A stretch of 25,147 bases of DNA from JAIOTG01 sp964644045 (GTDB lineage: Bacteria > Patescibacteriota > Patescibacteriia > Patescibacteriales > JAGXOH01). The notes under the pieces are model-generated. The model was not told the origin of the DNA and made no database searches. It saw only the letters and a list, made by a program, of their open reading frames with translations. This document shows, one piece after another, positions 1-6,020 of the stretch; position 1 is the first letter of the stretch, and each line of letters begins with the position of its first letter. Position numbers and translations under genes: made by a program. Location of the stretch: the NCBI GenBank assembly GCA_964644045.1, contig CAZXUK010000015.1, forward strand, positions 1-25,147, written 5' to 3'.

Positions 1-82
1 GCGGGTGTGGCGGAATTGGTAGACGCGCGTGGCTTAGGACCACGTGGGGTTTCCCGTGTGGGTTCAAGTCCCACCGCCCGCA
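1..82 (+). tRNA. tRNA-Leu (anticodon UAG)
   Basis: The acceptor arm GCGGGTG (1-7) pairs with CGCCCGC (75-81), with one G-U pair, followed by discriminator A at 82. The anticodon stem CGTGG/CCACG encloses the loop CTTAGGA, giving anticodon TAG. A long variable arm with a GGG-TTT-CCC core marks a class II tRNA, and the T arm contains GGTTCAAGTC. CCA is not fully encoded (the sequence continues CAT), so it would be added after transcription. The gene begins at the first base of the window. Confidence 0.95.
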
Positions 83-107
83 CATTTTCATTTAAGATTT
101 CAGATTT

Positions 108-137
108 TCACCCTTCGGGTGATCACCCTTTGGGTGG
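108..137 (+). repeat. Tandem pair of short hairpins downstream of tRNA-Leu
   Basis: Two adjacent perfect stem-loops are visible: TCACCC/GGGTGA (108-122, loop TTC) and CACCC/GGGTG (124-136, loop TTT). They are near copies of each other about 15 bases apart. They lie in the 124-base gap between the tRNA and the SDR gene, next to repetitive AT-rich sequence. They may act as a 3' processing or termination structure for the tRNA transcript, but there is no run of T after them, so that is only a guess. Confidence 0.55.
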
Positions 138-206
138 AGGATTTATGATCTGTAGTTATTTAATCCTTTAAAATATTTTTAATTATTTAAAAGTAATAAA
201 TTAATT

Positions 207-956
207 ATGAGACTCAAAAACAAAGTGGCAATTGTAACCGGGGCCGGTTCCGGCTTAGGCCGAGCCATGGCCTTGGATTTTGCCCGGGAAGGTGCCAAAG
301 TCTTGGTAGCGGACTTAAATCGCCAAGGAGGCGAGGCTACAGTTAGACAAATAAAAAAGGCGGGTGGCAAGGCCTTGTTTACGCTTACAGATGTCAGTCA
401 AGCAAAAGAGGTAAAAGATATGGTTAAAACTTGCCTGGATAAATATAAAAAGATTGATATTTTGGTTAACAATGCCGGGGTCGTGAAATTTTCCCCCACC
501 CATAAAATGACGGAAGAAGATTGGGATCAGATCATTAATGTAAATTTAAAAGGTACTTTTTTGGGCTGTAAGAGCGTTTTGCCTCATATGCTGAAAAAAG
601 GAAAAGGAAAAATTATTAATATGGCCTCTATTGCCGGCTTGATCGGTTTTGCCCAAACCGGGGCCTATGGAGCTTCCAAGGGAGGTATTATGGCCTTAAC
701 CCGGGAGATGTCTTTGGAGTATGCGCCCAAAAAGATAAATATTAATTCTATTGCTCCGGGAGTAATTGAAACCACTATGACTAAAGACATGTTACAGGAT
801 AAACAGACTAAAAAATTAATTGATACTTTTACCAGTTATCCCAGAGTGGGTAAGCCCAGGGATATATCCCAAGCCGCTGTTTATTTGGCTTCTGAAGAGT
901 CCGATTTTGTAAACGGAGAAGTATTAACTATAGACGGAGGCTGGGTCGCCAAATAG
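207..956 (+). CDS. SDR family NAD(P)-dependent oxidoreductase (FabG-like)
   Basis: A 249-residue classical short-chain dehydrogenase, full length for the family. The cofactor motif TGAGSGLG is at 11-18, NNAG at 88-91, and the catalytic tetrad reads N113, S141, Y154, K158; PG at 184-185 follows the active site. Asp36 at the end of the second strand favours NAD(H) over NADP(H), which argues against a plain fatty-acid FabG. The family oxidises or reduces hydroxyl/keto groups on varied substrates, so the substrate cannot be named. It starts with ATG after an AT-rich leader without an SD. It stands alone between the tRNA and the ABC operon, so context gives no pathway. 3-oxoacyl-ACP reductase remains possible. 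Confidence 0.9.
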   Translation: MRLKNKVAIVTGAGSGLGRAMALDFAREGAKVLVADLNRQGGEATVRQIKKAGGKALFTLTDVSQAKEVKDMVKTCLDKYKKIDILVNNAGVVKFSPTHKMTEEDWDQIINVNLKGTFLGCKSVLPHMLKKGKGKIINMASIAGLIGFAQTGAYGASKGGIMALTREMSLEYAPKKININSIAPGVIETTMTKDMLQDKQTKKLIDTFTSYPRVGKPRDISQAAVYLASEESDFVNGEVLTIDGGWVAK

Positions 957-1010
957 AAGTTAGCCAAACCCCCCCCATTTTTTGTTTTTTCTTTTTTGGG
1001 AAATTTATGA

Positions 1011-1016
1011 TATAAT
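1011..1016 (+). promoter_or_regulatory. Probable -10 box for the ABC transporter operon
   Basis: A perfect TATAAT sits in the context TTATGATATAATTTCA, about 40 bases before the ABC ATPase start. The same pattern (TTAT, two purines, TATAAT) recurs before other operons in this window. No convincing -35 is seen; the upstream stretch is a run of eight C followed by T-rich sequence. Confidence 0.55.
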
Positions 1017-1053
1017 TTCAAGTAACTAAATTTGTTAAAATTTGTTTTTTTAT

Positions 1054-2409
1054 ATGCCTGAAGAGCAAAAACAGAAGCCTATAATCAAAATCAAGGATCT
1101 TAATGTTACTTATTTTAGGGGCAGGCCCAATGAGATCAAGGCCTTGGATGATATTTCTTTAGATATTTATTCCGGAGAGTTTGTTATTTTTTTCGGACCC
1201 TCCGGTTGCGGAAAATCCACTCTTTTATACGCTGTTTCCGGTTTAGAGACCAATATCACCGGAAATATTTTTATTGATGACAAAAATATCGCCCAAATGA
1301 AAAATAGGGAAATTGAGCATTTTCACCAGAAAAAAATCGGAATGATCTTTCAGGCCTATTATTTAATCCATTCTTTGGATGTTTTAAAAAATGTGGTTCT
1401 TCCTCAAATGGCTTTAAATGTGGGTAAAAAAAAGAGAGAAAAAAAGGCCCTTCAATTATTGGAGCATTTCGGAGTTAAAGAGCAAAGGGCCAAACTTCCC
1501 AATGAACTTTCCGGGGGACAATTGCAAAGAGTGGCTATTTGTCGGGCTTTGGTTAACGAACCGGATGTGCTTTTGGCTGACGAGCCCGTGGGTAATTTGG
1601 ATTCCAAGTCAGCCGAGGAAGTAATGAATCTTTTAAAGGATTTGAATAAAAAGAGACAAAAAACCATTGTTTTAGTTACTCACAACCCCGCTCACCTGAA
1701 TATAGCCCATCGGGTTTTTTATTTAAAAGACGGCAGGTTAATCAAAACCCAGGTTAACAAAGCTATTACGGAGGAATTGAAAAAGGAAGAAGAAAAAGTT
1801 ACTCCCATCTCCAAAGAGTTGGAAATGTTGGCCAAAAGTTTTTCCAGCATTACCGGAGAGGCCGGAAATTTGCTTATACCCTTTAAAGCCAAAGAAATTG
1901 TTTCCGAAGTTTTAAGCGGAATGACTCTGGAGGAAATGGGTTCGGTGGAGAAAAAAGTGGAAAATTTATTGGTAACCGGAGTTAAGGGACATCTGAGGAA
2001 TTTAACCGAATATTTGGATAAACCTATGGAAGAAGGGGGTTTAGGATTGGATAAAAGAACAGCGGAGAATATAGCGGAGAAAACCAAAAATATAATTGAA
2101 GAGATCAAAACTCTGGAAAGACAAGAATATGAGATACAAAGAGAAAGAAAAGAGAAATACCCCGAGAGAGAAATTTTGGAAATCAGGCACTATCTTTTTA
2201 ATTTGTTTGACTATCAAGCCAAAGATGTGGCTTCTTTGGTGGTAATAGATCAAGCTATTAGAGAAAGACTGCAAGACAAGATAAGCCGTAAACAATTTCA
2301 AAAGAAATTAGACAGGCCTTTAAGCAAGGATGGAGCCGGAATGGACAAAAGAATAGCCAAGAAGATGGCTCGCAGATTGGAGTTGTTAATTTTGGGTAAA
2401 TATAAATAA
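1054..2409 (+). CDS. ABC transporter ATPase (MacB/LolD type) with a repeated C-terminal extension
   Basis: Residues 1-235 form an ABC ATPase that would power the permease encoded 6 bases downstream: Walker A GPSGCGKST (48-56), Q-loop Gln100, signature LSGGQ (152-156), Walker B VLLADEP (172-178) and switch His210. It resembles the MacB/LolD/FtsE group, whose members are usually about 220-250 residues. This protein has 451, with about 215 extra charged, helical-looking residues. The extension carries two related segments, near 321-348 (LDKPMEEGGLGLDKRTAENI) and 420-447 (LDRPLSKDGAGMDKRIAKKM), 11 identities in 28. I do not recognise this domain. I chose ATG 1054; an upstream in-frame TTG at 1042 adds only MFFY. 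Substrate unknown; lipoprotein, peptide or envelope functions are all possible. Confidence 0.9.
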   Translation: MPEEQKQKPIIKIKDLNVTYFRGRPNEIKALDDISLDIYSGEFVIFFGPSGCGKSTLLYAVSGLETNITGNIFIDDKNIAQMKNREIEHFHQKKIGMIFQAYYLIHSLDVLKNVVLPQMALNVGKKKREKKALQLLEHFGVKEQRAKLPNELSGGQLQRVAICRALVNEPDVLLADEPVGNLDSKSAEEVMNLLKDLNKKRQKTIVLVTHNPAHLNIAHRVFYLKDGRLIKTQVNKAITEELKKEEEKVTPISKELEMLAKSFSSITGEAGNLLIPFKAKEIVSEVLSGMTLEEMGSVEKKVENLLVTGVKGHLRNLTEYLDKPMEEGGLGLDKRTAENIAEKTKNIIEEIKTLERQEYEIQRERKEKYPEREILEIRHYLFNLFDYQAKDVASLVVIDQAIRERLQDKISRKQFQKKLDRPLSKDGAGMDKRIAKKMARRLELLILGKYK

Positions 2410-2415
2410 TTTTAT

Positions 2416-3615
2416 ATGCGCATAAGAGATTCCCTAATACTTTCCACCAGAATGTTTAAAACCAGGCCCCTGCGCACTTTCCTGACCATTTTAGGTGTGG
2501 GAGTGGGTATTGGCGCGGTTTTGTTTTTGGTGTCTTTGGGATATGGGCTACAAAACTTGATTTTAAGTCAGATCACCACCACCGATTCTTTGTTAAGTTT
2601 GGATGTTAGAACCGGCTCTTCGGAATTATTATCCTTACAAGAAAAACATGTAAAGGACATCCGAGGTATGGAAAAAGTGGATGAGGTAAGCCGGGCTGTT
2701 AATTTGTCCAGTCAAATATCCAGAAAAGACCTTACTTCCAATAGTGTGGTAAAAGCGGTGGATCCCAATTTTTTTCGTCTAAACGGAACTTTGGCGCAAT
2801 ATGGCAGAGTTTTAAATTCTTCCGATAAAAGGGAAGCGGTGATTTCTTCCGCCGGAGCCAAACTTTTTAATATGGATCCCAAAGATATAATCGGAGAAGA
2901 AATTTCCCTTACCTTGTTTTTATCTCACAAAGATGAAGAAGGGTTTGAGGAGATTGAGGTAAAAGACAGAGAAGAAAAATATAAAATTGTGGGAGTAGTG
3001 GAAGACAACAATGATAATTATGTTTATGTTCCGAGACAAACCTTGAGTGACTTGAATATAAACAAATACAATCTTTTAAAAGTGAAGGTGGTTAAAGACG
3101 CTTATATGGAGGAAGTAAGGCAGGATATTATTGAAAAAGGTTTTTTGGTTTCCTCTTTGTCTGACACAATTGAACAAGCCAAAAAAATCTTTCAGGTAGT
3201 GCAAATAGTGTTGGCCCTTTTCGGCTTGATTGCTTTGGCGGTTTCCGCTATCGGAATGTTTAATACTATGACGGTTTCTTTATTAGAGAGGATCAATGAG
3301 ATCGGAATTATGCGCGCTATCGGGATTACTACCAGGGATATTAGAAAAATGTTTTTATTGGAATCCATTATTATGGGATTTTTAGGAGGGGTCGGAGGTG
3401 TTTTGATCGGTTATGTGGGAGCGGAATTGGCCAATTTCGGAATCAATATTTTAGCCCAGAAGTTTGGGGGTCAAGCTTTGGATCTGTTTTTCCAGCCCTA
3501 TTGGTTTGTAGTGTTTATTATTGTTTTTTCCACTATTGTCGGTTTTATTACCGGAATTTATCCTTCTATTAAGGCCTCCCGACTTAATCCTTTGAATGCT
3601 TTGAGATATAAATAA
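2416..3615 (+). CDS. ABC transporter permease, MacB/FtsX family
   Basis: A 399-residue membrane protein with the MacB layout: an N-terminal membrane segment (about 21-45) after the RPLRTFLTILGVGVGIG motif, a large extracytoplasmic domain (about 46-260), then three C-terminal membrane segments. Between the second and third is the family motif RINEIGIMRAIGITTRDIRK, which contacts the ATPase. The end reads YPSIKASRLNPLNALRYK, as in MacB/LolC relatives. It follows the ATPase gene by 6 bases, so the two form one transporter. Members of this family are mechanotransmitters rather than classical channels, acting on lipoproteins, peptides or wall hydrolases; which applies here cannot be read. Its last 15 bases, including the stop, are exactly duplicated directly downstream. 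Confidence 0.9.
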   Translation: MRIRDSLILSTRMFKTRPLRTFLTILGVGVGIGAVLFLVSLGYGLQNLILSQITTTDSLLSLDVRTGSSELLSLQEKHVKDIRGMEKVDEVSRAVNLSSQISRKDLTSNSVVKAVDPNFFRLNGTLAQYGRVLNSSDKREAVISSAGAKLFNMDPKDIIGEEISLTLFLSHKDEEGFEEIEVKDREEKYKIVGVVEDNNDNYVYVPRQTLSDLNINKYNLLKVKVVKDAYMEEVRQDIIEKGFLVSSLSDTIEQAKKIFQVVQIVLALFGLIALAVSAIGMFNTMTVSLLERINEIGIMRAIGITTRDIRKMFLLESIIMGFLGGVGGVLIGYVGAELANFGINILAQKFGGQALDLFFQPYWFVVFIIVFSTIVGFITGIYPSIKASRLNPLNALRYK

Positions 3616-3630
3616 TTGAGATATAAATAA
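3601..3630 (+). repeat. 15-bp perfect tandem duplication across the permease stop codon
   Basis: TTGAGATATAAATAA occurs twice head to tail (3601-3615 and 3616-3630). The first copy encodes the last residues and stop of the permease; the second lies in the gap before the ferredoxin gene and gives a second in-frame copy of the ending, including a back-up stop. This looks like replication slippage. Confidence 0.9.
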
Positions 3631-3645
3631 TTTTAAATAGAATTT

Positions 3646-3822
3646 ATGAGTATTAAAACAGATAAAGAAACTTGTATCGGATGCGGAACTTGTGTGGGAA
3701 TGTGTCCCGATATTTTTGAATTGGACGAAGAAGGCAAAGCTCGGATCAAAGAAGAGAAAGACAAAGACTGTGCCCGCGAAGCGGCCGATGCTTGCCCGGC
3801 AGGAGCTATTAGTATGGATTAA
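3646..3822 (+). CDS. Single [4Fe-4S] ferredoxin
   Basis: A 58-residue acidic protein: an electron carrier of the cytoplasm. Cys10, Cys13, Cys16 and Cys50 (followed by Pro51) form the standard ligand set for one [4Fe-4S] cluster, in CIGCGTC and CPAGAI. Two further cysteines, Cys20 and Cys42, sit where the one-cluster ferredoxins of Thermotoga and Pyrococcus carry a structural disulfide, so the same bond is likely. Length matches that family (about 60). ATG 3646 has no SD. It lies 30 bases after the permease stop and ends just before a strong terminator, so it is the last gene of that transcript, although no functional link to the transporter is evident. The redox partner is not in the window. 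Confidence 0.93.
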   Translation: MSIKTDKETCIGCGTCVGMCPDIFELDEEGKARIKEEKDKDCAREAADACPAGAISMD

Positions 3823-3869
3823 AATTGATTCGGGACAAAATACCGGTGGCAATTTATTTTAATTTTTAT

Positions 3870-3903
3870 AAAATCCGTTTTTTTTGCCAAAACGGATTTT
3901 TTG
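3870..3903 (+). terminator. Rho-independent terminator after ferredoxin
   Basis: A 12-bp perfect stem, AAAATCCGTTTT (3870-3881) with AAAACGGATTTT (3889-3900), loop TTTTGCC, ends in a T run (3897-3902). It separates the ABC/ferredoxin transcript from the CIRCE-controlled heat-shock genes. Confidence 0.9.
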
Positions 3904-3904
3904 T

Positions 3905-3946
3905 TTAGCACTCTTGACAGGGGAGTGCTAAGAATGATAGTATAAT
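3905..3946 (+). promoter_or_regulatory. CIRCE operator and heat-shock promoter (HrcA site)
   Basis: TTAGCACTC (3905-3913), a 9-base spacer, GAGTGCTAA (3923-3931): a perfect CIRCE element, the operator bound by HrcA. The spacer contains a consensus -35 TTGACA (3914-3919). A consensus TATAAT is at 3941-3946, giving a long 21-base spacing; TAGTAT at 3938-3943 gives 18. Bound HrcA would cover the -35 box and block RNA polymerase. The site lies upstream of hrcA itself, so the repressor controls its own operon. Confidence 0.95.
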
Positions 3947-4038
3947 AAAAATAAGAAGTACAAAAATTATAATAAGTAAAATATGTGAATATATAAAAAA
4001 CTTAATTTGCTTATTCTATATCTAAAGAGGGAAGAAAT

Positions 4039-4731
4039 ATGCGCGAAAGAAAAAAATTTATTCTATTTACTATAATTAAAGAGCACATAGAAAGTAAAAT
4101 CCCGGTGGGTTCGAGTATTTTGGTGAAAAAATATAAACTGGATATTTCTCCGGCTACTGTTCGCAATATTATGGTAGAACTGGAAGAAGAGGGGTATATC
4201 TGGCAGCCCTATACTTCCGCCGGAAGAGTGCCCACGGAAAAAGCTTATCAGCTTTATGTTGATTCTTTGAAAATTGAATCCTTAAATATTTTGAGCGGAA
4301 AAGAAAAGAAAAATTTGGATGATTTCTTAAAAAATTTTGACGAGAAAGGTTTTAAAGAAGCGGCCAAAATTTTGGCCGATTTGTCCGGAAACGCGGTTTT
4401 CTGGGCTTTTCATAAAAACAATTTGTATTACACCGGAATTTCCAATTTATTGCAACAGCCGGAGTTTGGGCGTTCCGGTTCTTTGCTTAATATCTCTGCT
4501 GTAATAGATCGTATGGATGAAATAATTTCCGACATTTTTGAAAGATTAGATATTAAAACCCAAACTTTGATTGGTTCGGATAATCCTTTCGGAGGTTTTT
4601 GTAGCACGGTGTTAGCTAAATACAAGGTAGCCAACCGCCACGGTTTATTCGGAGTGTTGGGCCCCTTGAGAATGAATTATAAGAAAAACATTTCTCTGGT
4701 GGATTATATTTTTACTAAAATAAATAAATAA
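4039..4731 (+). CDS. hrcA: Heat-shock repressor HrcA, short form
   Basis: HrcA represses chaperone operons by binding CIRCE, a perfect copy of which lies about 110 bases upstream. Residues 1-75 are the winged-helix DNA-binding domain with family signatures PVGSSILVKKYKLDISPATVRN and TSAGRVPTEKAYQLYVD. The C-terminal end, GLFGVLGPLRMNYKKNISLVDYI, matches the family's closing motif, and ISNLLQQPEF matches the segment that follows the inserted domain. At 230 residues it is about 110 shorter than typical HrcA (about 340): the middle, including the inserted dimerisation domain, is missing with no frame break. A clear SD (AGAGGGA) precedes ATG 4039, unusual in this window. First gene of hrcA-grpE-hsp20. 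Confidence 0.95.
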   Translation: MRERKKFILFTIIKEHIESKIPVGSSILVKKYKLDISPATVRNIMVELEEEGYIWQPYTSAGRVPTEKAYQLYVDSLKIESLNILSGKEKKNLDDFLKNFDEKGFKEAAKILADLSGNAVFWAFHKNNLYYTGISNLLQQPEFGRSGSLLNISAVIDRMDEIISDIFERLDIKTQTLIGSDNPFGGFCSTVLAKYKVANRHGLFGVLGPLRMNYKKNISLVDYIFTKINK

Positions 4732-4778
4732 TTTTGCCGGATGCAATTTATGATTTCATCCGCGCAAAAAAAAGAAAT

Positions 4779-5342
4779 ATGGAAAAAAATAAATCAGATA
4801 ATTCCCGGCCGGCGGAAGATGAACAGGAAGAAAAAAAAGACAAAAAATCCAAAGATAAAAGCAAGGATTTAAAAAAAGAAAACAAAAGATTGAAAGAAAA
4901 ATTAGAAGAAGAGGAAGAGAGATATCAAAGGGTTTTGGCTGATTATCATAATCTGCTTAAAAGGCAAGCCCGGGAAAAAGAAGAGTTGACCAAATATTCC
5001 AATGAAAAATTAATTCAAGAAATTATTCCGGTGTTTGATAATTTGAAAATTTCTTTAAAACATACAGATAGCGAGAACAATGACAGTAAATGGGTGGAAG
5101 GAGTGAGATATGTGGTTAAACAATTCCGGGAGGTTTTAAATAATAACGGGGTGGAAGAGATCAAGACCAAAGGAAAAAAATTCGACCCCAATATAATGGA
5201 AGCCCTGGAAGGACAGGGCGAGAAAGTCAAAAAAGAGATTAAACCCGGATATACCTTGCATGGTAAAGTTATTATTCCGGCCAAAGTTGTTTTGGAGAAA
5301 GGCGATTCTTATTCAAAAGAAAAAAATAATAATAAAAAATAA
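4779..5342 (+). CDS. grpE: GrpE, nucleotide exchange factor for DnaK
   Basis: GrpE releases ADP from DnaK and so resets the chaperone cycle with DnaJ. The protein (187 residues from ATG 4779) opens with a very charged Lys/Glu stretch and long coiled coil, then the family pattern: RYQRVLADYHNLLKRQ, LIQEIIPVFDNLKISLKH, and the C-terminal beta domain FDPNIMEALEGQG ... GYTLHGKVIIPAKVVLEKG. I chose ATG 4779; a TTG at 4734, two bases past the hrcA stop, would add 15 residues that do not resemble GrpE. No SD is visible. It sits directly behind hrcA in the CIRCE-controlled unit, with its partners dnaK and dnaJ further down. Confidence 0.95.
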   Translation: MEKNKSDNSRPAEDEQEEKKDKKSKDKSKDLKKENKRLKEKLEEEEERYQRVLADYHNLLKRQAREKEELTKYSNEKLIQEIIPVFDNLKISLKHTDSENNDSKWVEGVRYVVKQFREVLNNNGVEEIKTKGKKFDPNIMEALEGQGEKVKKEIKPGYTLHGKVIIPAKVVLEKGDSYSKEKNNNKK

Positions 5343-5348
5343 TAATTT

Positions 5349-5394
5349 CTCCCCGGTTTAGCTTTTCGTTTTTTAAACGATGTTAAACAGGGAG
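5349..5394 (+). promoter_or_regulatory. Candidate RNA thermometer burying the hsp20 Shine-Dalgarno
   Basis: The 62 bases between grpE and hsp20 can fold into one long imperfect hairpin. CTCCC (5349-5353) pairs with GGGAG (5390-5394), which is the hsp20 SD core; GTTTAGC (5356-5362) pairs with GTTAAAC (5382-5388, one G-U); TCGTTT (5366-5371) pairs with AAACGA (5375-5380) around a TTT loop. That is 18 pairs interrupted by small internal loops, with the ATG ten bases beyond. The design resembles the ROSE-type and fourU thermometers of small heat-shock genes, but it is not a recognised family member. Confidence 0.6.
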
Positions 5395-5404
5395 TGTAAA
5401 AAAT

Positions 5405-5845
5405 ATGACTAAGCTAACCAGATGGAGTCCTTTTTGGGACAATTTTGAGGATATGGAAAAAGCTTTTTCAGAATTTTTACCCGCTTTGCGGGATGACAGC
5501 GGGGTTTTTACTCCGGCCGTGGATATTTACGAGGATAAGAACAATGTGGTAGTAGAAACTCAATTGGCCGGGATCGATCCGGAGAAAGTGGATTTGTCTA
5601 TTGAAAACGATGTTTTAACCATAAAAGGAGAAAGCGAGAAAAAGAATGAAGTAGAAGATAAAAATTATTATCGTAAAGAGATCAGAAGAGGCGGTTTTTA
5701 TCGTAATGTGGCCTTGCCTACCGCAGTGGAAGGAAATAAAGCCAAGGCAGTGGCTGAAGACGGAGTGTTGAAAGTAACTATTCCCAAAGCTAAAACTGCT
5801 CAATCCAATACTATTAAGATTGAGAACAAGAAGAGCAAAAAGTAA
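5405..5845 (+). CDS. Small heat-shock protein, Hsp20/alpha-crystallin family
   Basis: A 146-residue ATP-independent holdase that binds unfolding proteins and passes them to DnaK/DnaJ/GrpE, all encoded nearby. The N-terminal arm (1-35, MTKLTRWSPFWDNFEDMEKAF) is followed by the alpha-crystallin domain (about 38-130): PAVDIYEDKNNVVVETQLAGI, the beta-6 loop with NYYRKEIRRGGFYRNVALP, and the hallmark AEDGVLKVTIPK. The C-terminal IKI provides the I-x-I oligomerisation motif. An SD, AGGGAG (5389-5394), lies ten bases before ATG 5405 and is buried in a predicted hairpin. Third gene after CIRCE; a strong terminator follows directly. Confidence 0.95.
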   Translation: MTKLTRWSPFWDNFEDMEKAFSEFLPALRDDSGVFTPAVDIYEDKNNVVVETQLAGIDPEKVDLSIENDVLTIKGESEKKNEVEDKNYYRKEIRRGGFYRNVALPTAVEGNKAKAVAEDGVLKVTIPKAKTAQSNTIKIENKKSKK

Positions 5846-5887
5846 AACCGAAGCCGGCGTCCTAACCGGCGCCGGCTTTTTCGGTTT
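5845..5887 (+). terminator. Rho-independent terminator after hsp20
   Basis: A GC-rich stem AAGCCGGCG (5851-5859) with CGCCGGCTT (5870-5878) is followed by T residues (5877-5881). An outer pairing AAACCG (5845-5850) with CGGTTT (5882-5887) could extend it. It closes the hrcA-grpE-hsp20 unit, though read-through into dnaK is possible because no clear promoter is seen ahead of dnaK. Confidence 0.9.
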
Positions 5888-5889
5888 AT

Positions 5890-5944
5890 TTGTTAAGTTA
5901 TTTTTTGATCAGGATAAAAACAGGATCAAAAAATAATTTAACAA
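5890..5944 (+). repeat. Long 21-bp inverted repeat between hsp20 and dnaK
   Basis: The arms 5890-5910 and 5924-5944 are complementary over 21 bases with a single G-U position, around a 13-base loop (5911-5923). Each arm is AT-rich and ends inward in GATC. It is not followed by a T run, so it is a poor + strand terminator. It could be a DNA operator, an mRNA stabiliser, or a second heat-responsive structure ahead of dnaK. Confidence 0.75.
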
Positions 5945-5970
5945 GTAAAATAATTATTAAAATAATTAAA

Positions 5971-6012
5971 TTAATGCACCCGGTATAAAATAATATACAC
6001 GGGAGGCATTAA
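5971..6012 (+). promoter_or_regulatory. Candidate RNA thermometer burying the dnaK Shine-Dalgarno
   Basis: TTAATGC (5971-5977) pairs with GCATTAA (6006-6012), CCCG (5979-5982) with CGGG (6000-6003), and GTATA (5983-5987) with TATAC (5994-5998), closing on the loop AAATAA. That is 16 pairs with one bulged A (5999) and a small internal loop. The SD GGGAGG (6001-6006) lies inside the 3' arm, with four of its six bases paired. The ATG is at 6021. The loop also contains TATAAA-like sequence, so a DNA-level role cannot be excluded. Confidence 0.6.
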
Positions 6013-6020
6013 ATATATTT

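Noticed and set aside
108..137. Twin hairpins as a CRISPR fragment
   Set aside because: Only two units without spacers of regular length, and no cas genes in the window.
969..976. Run of eight C as a phase-variation tract
   Set aside because: It lies between genes, not in a coding region or a clear promoter spacer, so no switching effect can be argued.
1719..2108. Long open frames on the minus strand (for example 1719-2108, 3451-3852, 7569-7871, 15704-16000)
   Set aside because: They lie opposite well-identified + strand genes, have no recognisable motifs, and arise from codon bias in the real genes.
4734..4778. Upstream TTG start for grpE
   Set aside because: The 15 extra residues do not resemble GrpE, and ATG 4779 gives the expected charged N-terminus; the reading frame is simply open to the hrcA stop.
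5971..6012. dnaK leader hairpin as a terminator
   Set aside because: No T run follows; the 3' arm instead contains the Shine-Dalgarno of dnaK.
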